64,000 bases of DNA from Citrobacter enshiensis (GCF_029338175.1 NZ_CP119862.1:3038001-3102000), one strand, 5' to 3'; positions 21,766 through 33,609 are shown, counted from the stretch's first letter. Made by a program: numbers and translations. The notes: generated by a model not told the origin, from the sequence alone.

Positions 21766-22314
21766 TCACCAGTGCCGTGCCGGACCGGTGTCAATATGCA
21801 CAAAGTTACTGCGTGGGTAGTATCCTACACCACCTGCGCGCATAGATAACGCAGCTTTGCGAATATTACTCAATGAAACGCCTTCAATATGGAAATCCAT
21901 TGCCTGCCCTTTCGTGTGATAGCTTTTTTTCGCTACACCACGGCTGCGCGCGCGTAATTCGTTATTGGTATCAGCCGAACGATAACCCGAGATGAGCTGT
22001 ACGGGATTACGGGTTCCTAAGAGCCCCTGAAGGCGAAAGAGCTGGTCAAACAATCCTGGGTCGATGGACTTCACTTTATTCGCGCGAAAATCACGGAAAA
22101 AATGATTAAGTTTTGCTAATTCATCCTGAATATAGGCTCTGCCATCGAAAAACTCCGCTTTTATCGACTCTCCGGTATGGAGATTATTGAGTGTCAGAAT
22201 GCGCGGACGAGGGGTAGAGAGGGTTGCAAACGTAGGCGTGGGCAAGATGGCTGCACCGAGGGCAACACCACCTAACGCCAGCAATTTGCGGCGATTAGCG
22301 TTGAATTTGTCCAT
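21766..22314 (-). CDS. mepK: Murein endopeptidase MepK (YcbK)
   Basis: 182-aa periplasmic DUF882/M15-family zinc peptidase. In E. coli it cleaves the mDAP-mDAP (3-3) crosslinks made by L,D-transpeptidases. The N-terminus NRRKLLALGGVALGAAI is a Tat-type signal with twin arginines. The metal-site segments are SGYRSADTNNEL, SYHTKGQAMDF and NFVHIDTG. The gene is intact and lies between the broken gloC and the broken ldtD, all on the same strand. Confidence 0.93.
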   Translation of the reverse strand: MDKFNANRRKLLALGGVALGAAILPTPTFATLSTPRPRILTLNNLHTGESIKAEFFDGRAYIQDELAKLNHFFRDFRANKVKSIDPGLFDQLFRLQGLLGTRNPVQLISGYRSADTNNELRARSRGVAKKSYHTKGQAMDFHIEGVSLSNIRKAALSMRAGGVGYYPRSNFVHIDTGPARHW

Positions 22315-22494
22315 GATAATCAGGTCTACAGGTAAATGTTATCGTTAATATGCACTTCTGGCGCACGAAGGGCACCTTAACTGGCAAAAAAGCCGACGTC
22401 AAGATCGCCCATCCCCAGCAACGACGGGGCCTGCAGCCAATCGGCCCCGTTGCAGCTGAATATTACGACAACAAATTAAGCAGAACGTCTTCAT

Positions 22495-24345
22495 TTACCT
22501 GATTAATTGTTCTGCTTTTGACATGATCTGTGCACTGGATCGCCCGGTCTGATCATAATTGTAAATATCTGTACGATACTGGGTGCGCCCATCAGCACCG
22601 ACGAACGCCGTCAAGTAATAGAGATTAACCGGAATATTTTGACGAATGTTGACATACCGAGTATCACCTTGCTTCAGAGCATCGGAGATGCGGGTGTCAT
22701 TCCACCCCGCATCCTGCAGCAGCATATTCGCCAGCTCCGACGCTTTATTCACACGTACACATCCAGAACTGAGCGCTCGTGTATCCTTCTGGAACAACGT
22801 GTGGTTTGGCGTATCGTGCAGATAAATCGCTTCAGAACTGGGCATATTGAATTTATAGCGCCCCAATGAATTGCGCGCGCCCGGTGCCTGCTGGAAGCGG
22901 AACGGAAGATTTGATGCGGTAATGGTCCCCCAGTCGACCTGCCAGGGATCGATCGCCTGTTTGCTGTTCCAGCCACGCATCACGGTATAACCGTGACGCT
23001 CCAGATAACCAGGGTCGTTCCACAGTTTCGGTAGGATGTCTTTACGCGCCAGCGTCGGCGGGACATTCCACGGCGGGTTAACGACCACGTTATTCAATGC
23101 GCTGCTCATCATCGGCGTTTTGCGATCGGGACGGCCAACAATAACGCGTGATGCCAATACCTGATTGCCATTCTGGTAATACACCAGTGAATAGGCAGGA
23201 ATATTCACCATAATACCGGTGGATAATTCACCCGGCAGTAGCCGCAGACGCTGAATGTTCAGCGCCAGGACACCCGCACGTTGAGCGGCGGTCACGTTTA
23301 ACCAGTCGCGGGTTGCCGGACCCACGGAGCCATCAGCCCCCAGCCCCTGCCACACCTGAAAACGTTTAACGGCCTCAACCAGTTCACGATCGTAAACGGC
23401 GGGAGCCGATTTGCGTTGCGGAAGTGTTTTGCGCGCTGCCGGTTCGCGAGTCAAACGGCAACGGCAACAGCGGAAGGACTGACCACCGCATTAGCTGGCG
23501 TTTCATCGCCAGGCAAAGGTGATGTTTGGCCCACCGTCCAGCATACCTGTCCGCTGTAAAATCTCCCGCAGCGCAGGGACGTCATTACTCCATTGACCGG
23601 GGCGCAGCGTGGCGGTGCTGCTCAACTGCGGCCACGGGCGGGAATCCGTCACCAGCTTCAGCAAATCGCTATGCATCTCCGCGTACTGAGGGTGCTGAGG
23701 TGCCAGACTCGTCACAAACGGGGCGAGCTGGCCATTTTCCAACGCGACCTGCCACTGGTTAATGACCGAAATGGGCGGCGTAGTCAGCGCATAGGGTTTA
23801 TCGCTATACAGCCAACGTGTGCCTTTCACCGGAATGTTGGCGATAAAATGGAGATACCCCATCATCGCGTCGGAGAGGACGGTATCCCGTGCGAGGCCCG
23901 TCACCGAAGGGTCGGTCAGCAATGCAACCCAGGTGGTAAACTGCGGCTGAAATCCGGCAATCGCAACCTCGGCCAGTTGCTGTTGGAACGCTTTTACCGC
24001 CTCGCGGTTCTCCCACATCGGTTTCATCTCTCGCGCCGCGTACAGAAGCTCGAGCTGATTCATGTATACCGGTGTATACCCGGACGGTAATTGCGATTGT
24101 ATTTCGGCGCGGGCTTTATCTGCGGCGCCTTCTGGAAGAGGTTGAATCCCGGCCATCATCGCAGTGACGGGCGACTGGGCTTGCGGCTGCGACAACGCGG
24201 TAGGCTGTTCGCTGAGCGTGGCGGAACTGTCGCCTGGAATCATTTCAGGCTCGTCGGCCTGCACACTAAACAGTGGAGCAAATATTACGACCAGGCATAA
24301 ACTGATTGCCGAGAGTCGACGACCACATATTTTATTAAGCAACAT
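22495..24345 (-). pseudogene. ldtD: L,D-transpeptidase LdtD (YcbB) with two close frameshifts
   Basis: Periplasmic L,D-transpeptidase making 3-3 peptidoglycan crosslinks. The 5' part (23503-24345) encodes the signal peptide (residues 1-30) and the helical domain up to [12 protein letters not shown], then hits TGA. The 3' part (22495-23454) encodes the peptidoglycan-binding segment [22 protein letters not shown] and the YkuD domain with catalytic SSGCVRV. Both parts share a frame. The stretch between them reads [17 protein letters not shown] only in the +1 frame. So one base was gained in the A run at 23515-23517, and a shift back occurred between 23455 and 23480. As read, the catalytic domain is not made. 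Confidence 0.87.
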
Positions 24346-24546
24346 CCCTTGCCCCCTGTTTTCTTAATCATACTTTACATTGCAAGACCGTCTGCTTAAC
24401 GCCAATACACACGGAAGTATGACGAGCAAGCCTGCTTACTCGTCAGGCTTACCTTCAGTATATAAACATCAAAAAGTTTTTGCCTGACCTAATGTAAAGA
24501 AGTTTAAAGATATTTCACTCAACATTGCTGTTTTCTGAAAAGGAAA
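24346..24546. other. ldtD-mukB intergenic region
   Basis: No gene is seen. This stretch should contain the ldtD promoter on the minus strand. Only AT-rich sequence is evident. Confidence 0.5.
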
Positions 24547-24571
24547 AGGCGGCCTTTCAGCCGCCCTTTTC
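24541..24571 (-). terminator. mukB terminator
   Basis: On the minus strand GGCGGC-TGAAAG-GCCGCC is followed by TTTTCCTTTT, directly after the mukB stop. Confidence 0.85.
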
Positions 24572-24573
24572 AT

Positions 24574-27500
24574 CTAGCTTGCCTGCGATGAGGCGTCTTC
24601 GGTCCCGGGAAGGGTCTCGGGTAATTGCGGGGCAAAACCACGCAACCCGACCACATGAACGTGTTCCGTATTATGGAAGACCTTACGCACCAGTTTGTAG
24701 GTGGTGCCTTTCTCCGGACTGATGTTTTCTGGCGCCGCGATGATAAGTTGCATCTGCAAGCGTTCGCACAGTTCGAACAGGGTTGCAATGGAACGCGCAT
24801 CCAGACGGGCCGCTTCATCAAGAAACAGCAGACGGCATGGGGAGATGTCTTTTCCGCGCAGTCGGCGTCCTTCATCTTCCCAGCTTTGTACTACCATCAC
24901 CAGAATGGACATCCCGGTACCGATCGCTTCACCGGTAGACAAGGCGCCGGATTCGGCTCGCAACCAACCGTCAGACCCACGGTTAACTTCGACTTCCATT
25001 TCCAGGTAGTTACGGTAATCCAGGAGCTCCTCGCCAATCGTCTGCGGCGTACGCTGCCCCATATCGATCTGCGGATTCAGACGCTGATACAGCTTCGCCA
25101 ACGCTTCGGAAAAGGTCAGGCGGTTGCTGTTAAACAGATCCTGATGCTGTTCATGCTGCTCAGAAAGAACATCCAGCAACGTGGCATGGGTTTCGCGAAC
25201 ATTGACGTTCAGACGCACGCTGTTGACCTGACCGAAGGAAACGCTCTGCAATCCCTGGTTCAACATGCGAATACGGTTCTGCTCACGCTGGATAGTCTTG
25301 CGAATAATGTTCGCCACGCTGCGTGAACTGATCGCCAGTTTCTGTTCGCGGGAGGTCAACTCTTCCGTCAGGCGGCTCAGTTCGATTTCCATTTGTTCAA
25401 TGGCTTCAACCGGATCGTCAGTACGGATGATATCCTGGCGGATACGTTCGCGCAGGTGTTGATAGACCGCCACGAAGAACTGAATTTTACGCTCAGGACG
25501 TTTCGGATCTTCAGACATCCGCAGAACATCGCGCAGATGTTCGTTATCCGCCACGGCCAGGCGCAGCGCACCGAGCGCCTTATCCGACATGGAACGGAGT
25601 TCATCCGCCGACAGATAAGCCAGTTCGCGACGGTGAAGACGACGCTCAACGCCATTGTCTTTCACCATCCGCATGACGGCACACCATCCTGCTTTCGCGG
25701 TCACCACCTGCTCACGCATTTCATGATAATCACGCTCAAGCTTGCGCAGTTTGCGGGTCAGGTTGTCCATTTCCGCTTCGCAGAAGGTCAACGCTTTTTC
25801 CAGCTGGTTACGACGTGCGCGGTTGTTGCTCAGCTGCGCATGCAGCTCATCACGACGAATGCGGGCACGCTCTTCCGCGCCGCTGTCGGCACGAACGCCG
25901 ATATCCTGCAATTCGCGCTGCAAATCGTTAAGCAGCTCTTTTTTGGTGTCGTACGAACTTTTCAACGACGCCAGAACCTGGTTGTACTGACCCAGCTGCG
26001 CGGCGTGTCCACGCAATGCTTCGCGAGCACGGGTTCGCTCAACTTCAGCATGCTCCAGACGTTCACGCAGCTTCTCATTCAGATCGCTGTTGCCGCTGAG
26101 CATTTCCGCCGAGTCGGAGTAGCCAAAGTGCGCACGACGCTGTACCACTTCGCTCAGCGCAAAGGCCTGCTGACGCGCATCACGCTGCACCTGCTGAGAA
26201 TACGCATAGTCTTCTTTTAACTGCTCAAACTGTTCCGGGTCGCTCTGCAGAACAGAAACGATAGGTTCCAGTTTAGCCAGCTGGTTACCGTGCTGCTGCA
26301 CAAAACGCGCGGCTTCCTGCGCTTCATCCAGGCGCTCCTGAATTTCATCAACGCGATCCGCCAGCGTTTCATCACTCAGCAGACTCAGGCGCGGCAACAA
26401 GCGGTTCAGGGTGGAAACGCCCTCTTTGGCCTGTTCAAACTGAACACGTTGCTGCTGATTTTCATTTTCATGATTGGTCAGCGCGCGTTCCAGTTCAACA
26501 CGGCGGCCATTCAACTGGCGAATTTCCGCTTCCGGGTCAGCGTCAAAGGCAACGCTTAAGTGGCTGCCGATAAAACGGCTGAACGCCTGATGCAGGCGCT
26601 GGGTTTTCTGTACATCAAAAGAGAGCGTGGCGAAACGTTCGGAAAGCCCTTCGCGCTCGGCGTGCAGGTTTTCAATACGGTTTTCACGCGCCGCGCGCCC
26701 GAAGATCGGCACTTCCGGGAAGCGGGAGTAGCGCCACTGGCGCGCGGCCGTTTTTACCACTACCGCTTTTTCCAGTTCATCGACGCTAAAGACGCTGTCA
26801 TCAAACGACTGCGGGTCACCTTCGATAAAATAGAGATCTTCAGGGCAATCCGTCAGTCCTTCCAGCTGTTCGCTGATGAGAGACAGATCCGGCACCACGA
26901 TCGCATGACGCGAAGGCCCATACAGCGCGGAGAAGTACGGCGCATCTTCGAGGCTGACGTCATCATAAATTTCGGACAACAGCACGCCGCCAAAACGTTC
27001 GGCCAGCGTATTCAGACGCTGATCTTCCGAGCCGCCCGGCTGGCTTAAGCGTTCAATCTCTTCATCAACTGCGTTTTTACGCGCGCCAACTTCGTCGCGC
27101 TCAACAATCGCCTCACGTTCGCGTTCGAGCAATTGTTGCAGATACTCGGTCACATCCTGGCCGGAGGTAAACTCTTCGCCGCTCTGCTCGCACAACTGGT
27201 TCAGGCTATTTTGCGCCGCCAGCCAGATGGGGGCTCGCTGCATCAAATGCTGAATACGCGACTCAACCTGTTCCTGCTCCTGGCGCAGCGTCATCCGCTG
27301 TTCGCGTGCATTCGACACGCTGTCAGAAAGGTCGGCGATGCGTGCTTCCAGTTCCTGATGCAAAGCTTCCAGTTCGTCGATATCGAAATGCTTACCCTGA
27401 CGCTTACAAAACTCAGCCAACAGGCGTTCGGCTTCCTGTTGTTCACGCAGACGCTGTTCCAGTTCGTTCAGACGCATACGCAACGGCTGAACCTGTTCCG

Positions 27501-29034
27501 CCAGATGACGCTGGTTAACACCGTCGCGCAGCAGTTCCCGCGCGACATCCCATGCCTCACCGCGCGCCAGCGGGCCATTGATCGCCACCACCAGCTGATA
27601 CGCCTGTTCAAACTGACTGTGCGCGGTTTGCGCCACACTCATTTTCTGTTCCAGCGAGAGCAGTTTTTCCGTCGCTTCCTGCTCTTTGGCCTGGAAGGTT
27701 TCCAGCCACTGCACCGCACTGTCTGCCGTTAAATCCGGCAGATGACAAATTTCTTTAGCCCGGGTAAGTGCCTGAATCGCCTGGTTGTATTGAATGGCGC
27801 GCGTTTGCTGTACATCCAACGCCTGCTGATAATCGGCAAGCTGATTTTTCAGCTCATCCACTTCCAGCTCTGCGGCTTCGGCACGAGCTTCATTCTCTTC
27901 CTGACGATCGACCGCTTCGGCAACCACTTCATTTTGTTCTTCAAGGCGGATCTGTAATTCATCCAGGTCCGCCTCGTAACGTTCAATTTTTTCTTGCTGA
28001 CGCAGGGCCGTTTGCACCAGATTCAGGTGATCGCTCGCCGCCTGATAGTCGGCTTCCAGATCGCCCTCTGCACCGTTGTGCTCGCCCAGTTCACGCGCCA
28101 TATCGACGTGCTTGTACTGCTCCGCCGCCAGTTGCTGACGTGAGGTGTGCAATTCACGGCGATATTCAAGGGCTTTATCCAGATGGACCCGCCGCTCGTT
28201 AGCATGGCGCATGTAATCAGCCGCCACATAGTTAGTGGCTTCGCTGATCAGATGCTTAAACAAGTCGCGGTCAGACTGGGTGACGCGAATCGCTTCCAGC
28301 GTCATACGGTTTTCACGCAGCGCAGCTTCCATATCCTGGAATGCTTTACGTACACCGCTGTTTTCCGGCAGCAGGTAGTCGCGCAGCGAGCGCGTAATCG
28401 CACTGGAGATACCGCCGTAAAGTGACGCTTCGATCAGGCGATAGAATTTACTGCGGTCTGACGCGGAGCGGAGACGGCGAGCAATAATGCCCAGATCGAA
28501 CATCAGCGAGTGATAGTCGGTAATCGAGTTGAACTGCTTAAACTGCACGCCTTCCATCTCGTCGAGCTTTTCTTTCAGCTCCGCAAGCGTCAGCACACGA
28601 GCCTGGCGATCGTTGAGGGTTTCCGTGACCAGTTGCGTCGGTTGTACCGACATCGGCAGCCCCTGAATGGCGAACGGCTTGATGTCGACTTTACGGTCAC
28701 GCCCGGCAACCTGCTGCAAACGGACGCCCACAACCACACGCTGATGACGTGAGTTGAGGACATCCAGCATGGAGTAACAGACGCCCGCTTTCAGCTTACC
28801 GTGCAGACCTTTGTCTCGCGATCCGCTGGTCGCTCCGGCCTCTGTGGTATTACGGAAGTGCAGCAGGGTCAGATCCGGGATAAGCGCCGTAACGAACGCC
28901 GCCATGGTGGTGGATTTCCCTGCCCCGTTGCCCCCGGATAACGTGGTGACCAGTTCATCGAGATCAAAGGTTCGAGCGAAGAAACCGTTCCAGTTAATCA
29001 GCGTTAGTGAGCGAAATTTACCGCGTTCAATCAT
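24574..29034 (-). CDS. mukB: Chromosome partition protein MukB
   Basis: 1486-aa SMC-like ATPase of the MukBEF condensin. It extrudes DNA loops and recruits topoisomerase IV. Walker [10 protein letters not shown] is at about residues 34-42. Long coiled-coil arms (about 300-480 and 830-1110) flank the hinge around [16 protein letters not shown]. The head closes with signature [12 protein letters not shown] and Walker [14 protein letters not shown]. The start overlaps the mukE stop by 1 nt (TAATG). It is the last gene of cmoM-mukF-mukE-mukB. Confidence 0.97.
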   Translation of the reverse strand: MIERGKFRSLTLINWNGFFARTFDLDELVTTLSGGNGAGKSTTMAAFVTALIPDLTLLHFRNTTEAGATSGSRDKGLHGKLKAGVCYSMLDVLNSRHQRVVVGVRLQQVAGRDRKVDIKPFAIQGLPMSVQPTQLVTETLNDRQARVLTLAELKEKLDEMEGVQFKQFNSITDYHSLMFDLGIIARRLRSASDRSKFYRLIEASLYGGISSAITRSLRDYLLPENSGVRKAFQDMEAALRENRMTLEAIRVTQSDRDLFKHLISEATNYVAADYMRHANERRVHLDKALEYRRELHTSRQQLAAEQYKHVDMARELGEHNGAEGDLEADYQAASDHLNLVQTALRQQEKIERYEADLDELQIRLEEQNEVVAEAVDRQEENEARAEAAELEVDELKNQLADYQQALDVQQTRAIQYNQAIQALTRAKEICHLPDLTADSAVQWLETFQAKEQEATEKLLSLEQKMSVAQTAHSQFEQAYQLVVAINGPLARGEAWDVARELLRDGVNQRHLAEQVQPLRMRLNELEQRLREQQEAERLLAEFCKRQGKHFDIDELEALHQELEARIADLSDSVSNAREQRMTLRQEQEQVESRIQHLMQRAPIWLAAQNSLNQLCEQSGEEFTSGQDVTEYLQQLLEREREAIVERDEVGARKNAVDEEIERLSQPGGSEDQRLNTLAERFGGVLLSEIYDDVSLEDAPYFSALYGPSRHAIVVPDLSLISEQLEGLTDCPEDLYFIEGDPQSFDDSVFSVDELEKAVVVKTAARQWRYSRFPEVPIFGRAARENRIENLHAEREGLSERFATLSFDVQKTQRLHQAFSRFIGSHLSVAFDADPEAEIRQLNGRRVELERALTNHENENQQQRVQFEQAKEGVSTLNRLLPRLSLLSDETLADRVDEIQERLDEAQEAARFVQQHGNQLAKLEPIVSVLQSDPEQFEQLKEDYAYSQQVQRDARQQAFALSEVVQRRAHFGYSDSAEMLSGNSDLNEKLRERLEHAEVERTRAREALRGHAAQLGQYNQVLASLKSSYDTKKELLNDLQRELQDIGVRADSGAEERARIRRDELHAQLSNNRARRNQLEKALTFCEAEMDNLTRKLRKLERDYHEMREQVVTAKAGWCAVMRMVKDNGVERRLHRRELAYLSADELRSMSDKALGALRLAVADNEHLRDVLRMSEDPKRPERKIQFFVAVYQHLRERIRQDIIRTDDPVEAIEQMEIELSRLTEELTSREQKLAISSRSVANIIRKTIQREQNRIRMLNQGLQSVSFGQVNSVRLNVNVRETHATLLDVLSEQHEQHQDLFNSNRLTFSEALAKLYQRLNPQIDMGQRTPQTIGEELLDYRNYLEMEVEVNRGSDGWLRAESGALSTGEAIGTGMSILVMVVQSWEDEGRRLRGKDISPCRLLFLDEAARLDARSIATLFELCERLQMQLIIAAPENISPEKGTTYKLVRKVFHNTEHVHVVGLRGFAPQLPETLPGTEDASSQAS

Positions 29035-29738
29035 TATTCTTCCTCTCCACTGTCCGCCTGATTCTCTTCGGGCTCATCATTGAGCTGTAGATGGTTTTCG
29101 ACGGGCATCGCTTCGCCATCACGAATTAAGCGGCGCTGCGCTTCACGAGGATCGTCGCCGCTACGGACATCCGCCCCGAAACGGAAGACCGACTCGGTGA
29201 TGCGGAATTTGCTGCTGTCGTGGCCCATAAACCACACCATCCCCAGGCGACGCAGACGGTTTAACGACGAACGTACCTTTTCCTGCAGTTTCTGACGGTC
29301 AACGTCTGAACCGGTCGAGCGGTTGTTCACCAGCTTCAACAGTTTGGCTTCGTCAGCCAGCGTCAGCAGTTCGTCGTACAACTCTTGCTGGGTAAAAATC
29401 CCTTCATTCGCCAGACGTTCCGGGCTGAGATAGAGATAGCACAGGATTTTACCGACCATCATGTCCAGCTCAGACAACACGGAGCGTGGAATAATCGTGG
29501 TGGAACGCGGGCGAAGATAGAAGAAACCTTCCGGCGCGCGAATTAACTCAACGTTATAGCGGCTGTAAAACTCTTCCAGATATTCCTGAAAATCCATCAG
29601 AAAGGCATGGTTATCCAGTTCATCCAGACCAATATGTCTGCCCGAGCGTAGTGCGCTATCCAGCGCCGGAAATAACGGGTTTGCCAGCGCCTGCGCCAGC
29701 TTAACCGGCATCACTTGTTCAATATTTGTCAATGACAT
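29034..29738 (-). CDS. mukE: Condensin subunit MukE
   Basis: 234-aa winged-helix KITE protein that binds MukF and regulates MukB ATPase. The start at [18 protein letters not shown] gives the E. coli length. The upstream ATG (9 codons earlier) is not supported. The reading frame overlaps the end of mukF by 20 nt. The acidic C-terminus ends DSGEEE. Confidence 0.96.
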   Translation of the reverse strand: MSLTNIEQVMPVKLAQALANPLFPALDSALRSGRHIGLDELDNHAFLMDFQEYLEEFYSRYNVELIRAPEGFFYLRPRSTTIIPRSVLSELDMMVGKILCYLYLSPERLANEGIFTQQELYDELLTLADEAKLLKLVNNRSTGSDVDRQKLQEKVRSSLNRLRRLGMVWFMGHDSSKFRITESVFRFGADVRSGDDPREAQRRLIRDGEAMPVENHLQLNDEPEENQADSGEEE

Positions 29739-31041
29739 GCGCCTGTACCTTGGCTCCGTAATCATTAATCGGCTGCCATTTAGGCGGCAGTCCGGTGAAA
29801 TCTGCTTGCGCTACGCCAAGACGTACCGCTTGATCAATAACAATACGCGCGACGTCAAAATGGCGCGCACGCGGGTATTGCGCCAGATACTCGCGCACCA
29901 CCAGACCGAGATCCAGTGGTGCTTGTCTGGATTTGTAGATAGCCAGCTGTTCTTCGATGATCGCCGCCAGCTGTTCCCGAATTTCGTTAAATTCTTCATA
30001 TTCCAGATCCGGCGGCAGCTCCCCGGTCACCTCTTCGTCGCGCAGGACCATCTCTTCATCGCGCATGTCCAGCAGGCGGTCTGCATTGGCGTAGGTTAGC
30101 GCCCACGGATCGTCAAAATAGGTCTGAACGGACTGACGTAAACGTTGAGCAAAGACGCGGTTTTTATCCATATCAATCGCGGTACGGATAAATTTATGCA
30201 CGTGCCGGTCATAGCCAATCCACAAGTCGATGGATTGCTGACCCCAGCTAATAATGCGATCCAGTTTGCTCTGGAGATCGAAAACCAGTCTGTCGACGAA
30301 ATGCAGATCGTCACGCATCATTGTGGCGTCCTGAATGAGCAACAGATTGGCCTGCAGCTTATCGCCCGCCGCTTCCAGCGTATCCTGGAGTTCGCGCAAC
30401 GTGCCGGAGGTTTCAGACAGCAGCATTTCGCAACTCGAAATCGCGGCGCGCCAGTCCTTGTTCAGCAACTGGGCAATGTCATCTTTCACCTGCTGCTGCT
30501 GCTCATCCATAATGCGCTGCGTCAAATCGATACTGTCGAAGATTTCAGCCACGGAATATTTCAACGGCGCATAGACATTACGATGCCAGTGGAATTCATC
30601 GCCGCCTTCACCCGCCGCATCTGCAGCACGCTTCAATTCACCCGCCACAATGGACAGCTGCATTGAGAGACGCAGCGTGGAAAACTCACGCTGGCGAATA
30701 TAGTAGTCGGTAATGCCGATCCCAAGCGGCGTCAGGCGGTATATGGCATTCCCTTCCGCCTGCTCACTGGTAAAGCGGTTCAGCAGACGTTGACGAACCA
30801 TATCGTTGATCGCGTTGTTGGCGCGCACGCCGATGGTTTCGCTGGTTTGCTCAAACGCATCACTGACATGGCGGAATGCATCCACCAGTTCCCCTTCGCT
30901 CATCTCACCGTCCAGACGCTCGCCGTTGAGCGTGGCCACCGCCAGCAGGAACGAAAGTCTGTCTACCGGCAGCGCGATGGAGAAGTCATTTTTTCTGGCC
31001 CAGGCAACCAGTTCGGGGACTGTCTGGGAAAATTCACTCAT
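29719..31041 (-). CDS. mukF: Kleisin subunit MukF
   Basis: 440-aa kleisin that bridges MukB heads and dimerises through its N-terminal winged-helix domain ([19 protein letters not shown]...). Its central helices and the C-terminal winged helix contact MukB. The C-terminal end [11 protein letters not shown] matches the family. It starts 3 nt after the cmoM stop, so translation is likely coupled. Confidence 0.97.
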   Translation of the reverse strand: MSEFSQTVPELVAWARKNDFSIALPVDRLSFLLAVATLNGERLDGEMSEGELVDAFRHVSDAFEQTSETIGVRANNAINDMVRQRLLNRFTSEQAEGNAIYRLTPLGIGITDYYIRQREFSTLRLSMQLSIVAGELKRAADAAGEGGDEFHWHRNVYAPLKYSVAEIFDSIDLTQRIMDEQQQQVKDDIAQLLNKDWRAAISSCEMLLSETSGTLRELQDTLEAAGDKLQANLLLIQDATMMRDDLHFVDRLVFDLQSKLDRIISWGQQSIDLWIGYDRHVHKFIRTAIDMDKNRVFAQRLRQSVQTYFDDPWALTYANADRLLDMRDEEMVLRDEEVTGELPPDLEYEEFNEIREQLAAIIEEQLAIYKSRQAPLDLGLVVREYLAQYPRARHFDVARIVIDQAVRLGVAQADFTGLPPKWQPINDYGAKVQAHVIDKY

Positions 31042-31044
31042 AAG

Positions 31045-31824
31045 TTATCCTTGCATCTGCGGTTTGCGAGCGGTGACATGAATGTAACGGCCAAGGCTAA
31101 TATAAGGCTCCTGCCGACAGTAGCGCGTTTCTAATTCGACTAACATTTCATAACAGTCACGCTGTTGGTGCTTCTCACGCAGATAATCATGAAACACACG
31201 TACACCCGTTTTGCCGGTAATCTGCCAGCCAATCTCTTCCAGCCACTGGTAAACCTGCCCCGGTTCACGCGGATAGTCTGGCGAAAGCGTACGTTTTTTA
31301 CGTTTTGGCATCCCGACTTGCACGTAGTCAAAGTTCCCTGCCACCATGTTGTGCATCAACAGGCCGTTAGCATTGTAGAACATTAATGACAGTACGCCGC
31401 CGGGACGTAACACAGACCAAAGCGTTTGTAACATGCTGACGGGGTCAGCGACCCACTCAAGCACAGCATGAAACAATATCAGATCAACCGGGCTTTCCAA
31501 ATGTGAAGCAACATCCTGAGCGGCGCATTGTATAAAATGCATGTTTCCGCTTACGCCTTTCGCCTCTGCCGCCAGTTGCGCGCGCGCAATCATTTCGCCG
31601 GACAGATCGCATAGCGTGACCCGATGACCCCGTTCAGCCATTTTGATCGCGGTTTGCCCTTCACCACCGCCAGCATCCAGGATGTGCAGCTTTTGCTCAC
31701 CCATTTCCGCCAGTACACGGTCAAGGTCTTGCCACAAAATGGCCTGCCGCAACTGCCCCTTGGTGGTTCCGTAAATGTTACGGGAAAACTTTTCTGCAAT
31801 GTCATCAAAATTGCGATCCCGCAT
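31045..31824 (-). CDS. cmoM: tRNA 5-carboxymethoxyuridine methyltransferase CmoM (SmtA)
   Basis: About 259-aa SAM-dependent methyltransferase turning cmo5U into mcmo5U at the wobble position of some tRNAs. The SAM-binding motif ILDAGGGEGQTAIKMAERGH lies at about residues 47-66. LFHAVLEWV is the post-II region. I chose MRDRNFDDIAEKF as the start by homology. A second ATG four codons upstream is in frame. It is the first gene of the muk operon and is divergent from elyC. Confidence 0.94.
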   Translation of the reverse strand: MRDRNFDDIAEKFSRNIYGTTKGQLRQAILWQDLDRVLAEMGEQKLHILDAGGGEGQTAIKMAERGHRVTLCDLSGEMIARAQLAAEAKGVSGNMHFIQCAAQDVASHLESPVDLILFHAVLEWVADPVSMLQTLWSVLRPGGVLSLMFYNANGLLMHNMVAGNFDYVQVGMPKRKKRTLSPDYPREPGQVYQWLEEIGWQITGKTGVRVFHDYLREKHQQRDCYEMLVELETRYCRQEPYISLGRYIHVTARKPQMQG

Positions 31825-31959
31825 CGGGCTCTCCACAGGCGAACAAAGGGGTTCTCTGATAAAACCGCTATTTTGTCACAGCCGCGCCGAGAATGAACCT
31901 GTCTGGTGTAATATCCCTGCAGATCCCCTGCTGTATGGTTAAAAAAGGAACCAAAAAGG

Positions 31960-32739
31960 ATGCTTTTTACACTGAAGAAAGTGATTGGCGGTATGATACT
32001 GCCGCTCCCGCTCATGCTCTTGATCATGGGGGTGGGACTGGCGCTGGTGTGGTTTAGTCGCTTTCAAAAAACCGGGAAGGTGTGCCTGAGTCTGGGCTGG
32101 TTGGCATTATTGCTGTTAAGCCTACAACCGGTTGCCGATCGCTTACTGAAACCGATCGAAAGCCAGTACCCCACCTGGCAAAACACGCAACAAGTCGAGT
32201 ATGTCGTGGTGCTGGGCGGCGGTTACACATGGAATCCGCAGTGGGCGCCAAGTTCAAACTTGATCAACAACAGCCTGCCGCGTCTCAATGAAGGGGTGCG
32301 GCTTTGGCTGGCCAATCCAGGTTCAAAACTGATTTTTACCGGCGCAAGAGCAAAAACGAATAATGTCAGTACGGCTGAAGCCGGAGCCAGAGTCGCGCAG
32401 TCACTCGGTGTACCACCAGGTGATATCATCACCCTGGATAGCCCCAAAGATACCGAAGAAGAAGCGGCGGCCGTTAAACAGGCCATCGGCGATGCGCCGT
32501 TCCTGCTGGTCACTTCCGCGTCGCATTTACCGCGCGCCATGATTTTCTTCCAGCAGGCAGGGCTTCACCCGCTCCCGGCCCCGGCAAATCAGCTGGCGAT
32601 TGATTCGCCGCTCAATCCGTGGGAACGCGCGATCCCTTCTCCCGTCTGGTTGATGCACAGCGATCGCGTCGGATATGAAACATTAGGGCGAGTCTGGCAG
32701 TGGCTCAAAGGCTCGTCAGGCAAGCCAGGGCAAGAGTGA
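31960..32739 (+). CDS. elyC: Envelope biogenesis factor ElyC (YcbC)
   Basis: 259-aa inner-membrane DUF218 protein needed for peptidoglycan assembly at low temperature in E. coli. Two N-terminal hydrophobic segments (about 10-30 and 38-58) precede a periplasmic DUF218 domain starting VVVLGGGYTWNPQWAPS. Conserved TGARAKTNNVSTAEAGA and TSASHLPRAM follow. The 3' end overlaps the ycbJ 3' end by 24 nt, tail to tail. Confidence 0.94.
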   Translation: MLFTLKKVIGGMILPLPLMLLIMGVGLALVWFSRFQKTGKVCLSLGWLALLLLSLQPVADRLLKPIESQYPTWQNTQQVEYVVVLGGGYTWNPQWAPSSNLINNSLPRLNEGVRLWLANPGSKLIFTGARAKTNNVSTAEAGARVAQSLGVPPGDIITLDSPKDTEEEAAAVKQAIGDAPFLLVTSASHLPRAMIFFQQAGLHPLPAPANQLAIDSPLNPWERAIPSPVWLMHSDRVGYETLGRVWQWLKGSSGKPGQE

Positions 32740-33609
32740 TTTGGTCGCCAGATCAAAGTTAGTGCGGTTAAAACGCCCTGTATTAACCAGTTGCGCTACC
32801 TCATCCCACAACACATAGAGCCAACGCCGCCAGATAAAGGATTCTGCAACTGGCGCGCGTTGCAGGTAATGCCAGAGCAACCCTTCCGCCAGTGCGTTGT
32901 CCATCAAGCGAAACAACTCGTACTCGCGTGGCGCCCACAGCATCACGCCCGGTCCCACCATCGCCAGAAGCTGATCGTTGCGGGCATCTTTAAGCATACT
33001 GCGCAAACTGAAATTGCCGTGAATCAGTACGCAATTGTCGTTAAATCCTTCAAACAACGCAGGCAGGCATTCCCGGGTACGGAACAGAATGCGCTTGTCA
33101 TGCATCGTTAACCCCGTATTGTTGAACTGGTTTAACGTGCTCCATAACACTTCGACACGCTGACGATACCAGGAAGGCCAGATATTTTCCTGCGTATTAT
33201 CCACCGCGCCCACACAGCCACGGCTATCCTGACGATGCCAGGAAAGCAAACCTTCAACAATCTGGTCTTTTAAATGTTCCCACCGTTCAGGCGTGCGCGC
33301 TGGTGCTTCAACGGGTACGCCACGCATCCTTTCCAGCAGTAAAATATCGGGACCGGGATGCTCTTCATGGGTCATGACGCCGTAAATGACCGGCATACGC
33401 ACCGTGCCGCTACGCGCCAGCATGGTCGTTTTCCACGCCAGCTGTTGCGCCATACCCGGCGTGGTGAAACTTCTCGCCATGAGCGGCATCGGTTTTCCCT
33501 GGCTGTCATACAGTGACCACAGCGCCGTATCTACTTTTTCATTCACGCACTCTATACGGCTGAGTTTTTCACCCAGTAAATGACTCAATTCGGCTCGCAG
33601 CTGTTCCAT
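32716..33609 (-). CDS. ycbJ: Kinase-fold protein YcbJ
   Basis: 297-aa protein related to aminoglycoside phosphotransferases, function unknown. LIHGNFSLRSMLKD (about 197-210) stands where the phosphotransferase catalytic loop HGD-x4-N would be, but the aspartate is replaced by Asn. Activity is therefore doubtful. VVIEP-type and glycine loops are not clear. It is an intact, conserved enterobacterial single gene. Confidence 0.9.
   Translation of the reverse strand: MEQLRAELSHLLGEKLSRIECVNEKVDTALWSLYDSQGKPMPLMARSFTTPGMAQQLAWKTTMLARSGTVRMPVIYGVMTHEEHPGPDILLLERMRGVPVEAPARTPERWEHLKDQIVEGLLSWHRQDSRGCVGAVDNTQENIWPSWYRQRVEVLWSTLNQFNNTGLTMHDKRILFRTRECLPALFEGFNDNCVLIHGNFSLRSMLKDARNDQLLAMVGPGVMLWAPREYELFRLMDNALAEGLLWHYLQRAPVAESFIWRRWLYVLWDEVAQLVNTGRFNRTNFDLATKSLLPWLA

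Noticed and set aside
22424-22450. ACGGGGCC...GGCCCCGT hairpin between ldtD and mepK as a terminator
   Set aside because: The stem is good but no T run follows on either strand. It may only be an mRNA structure.
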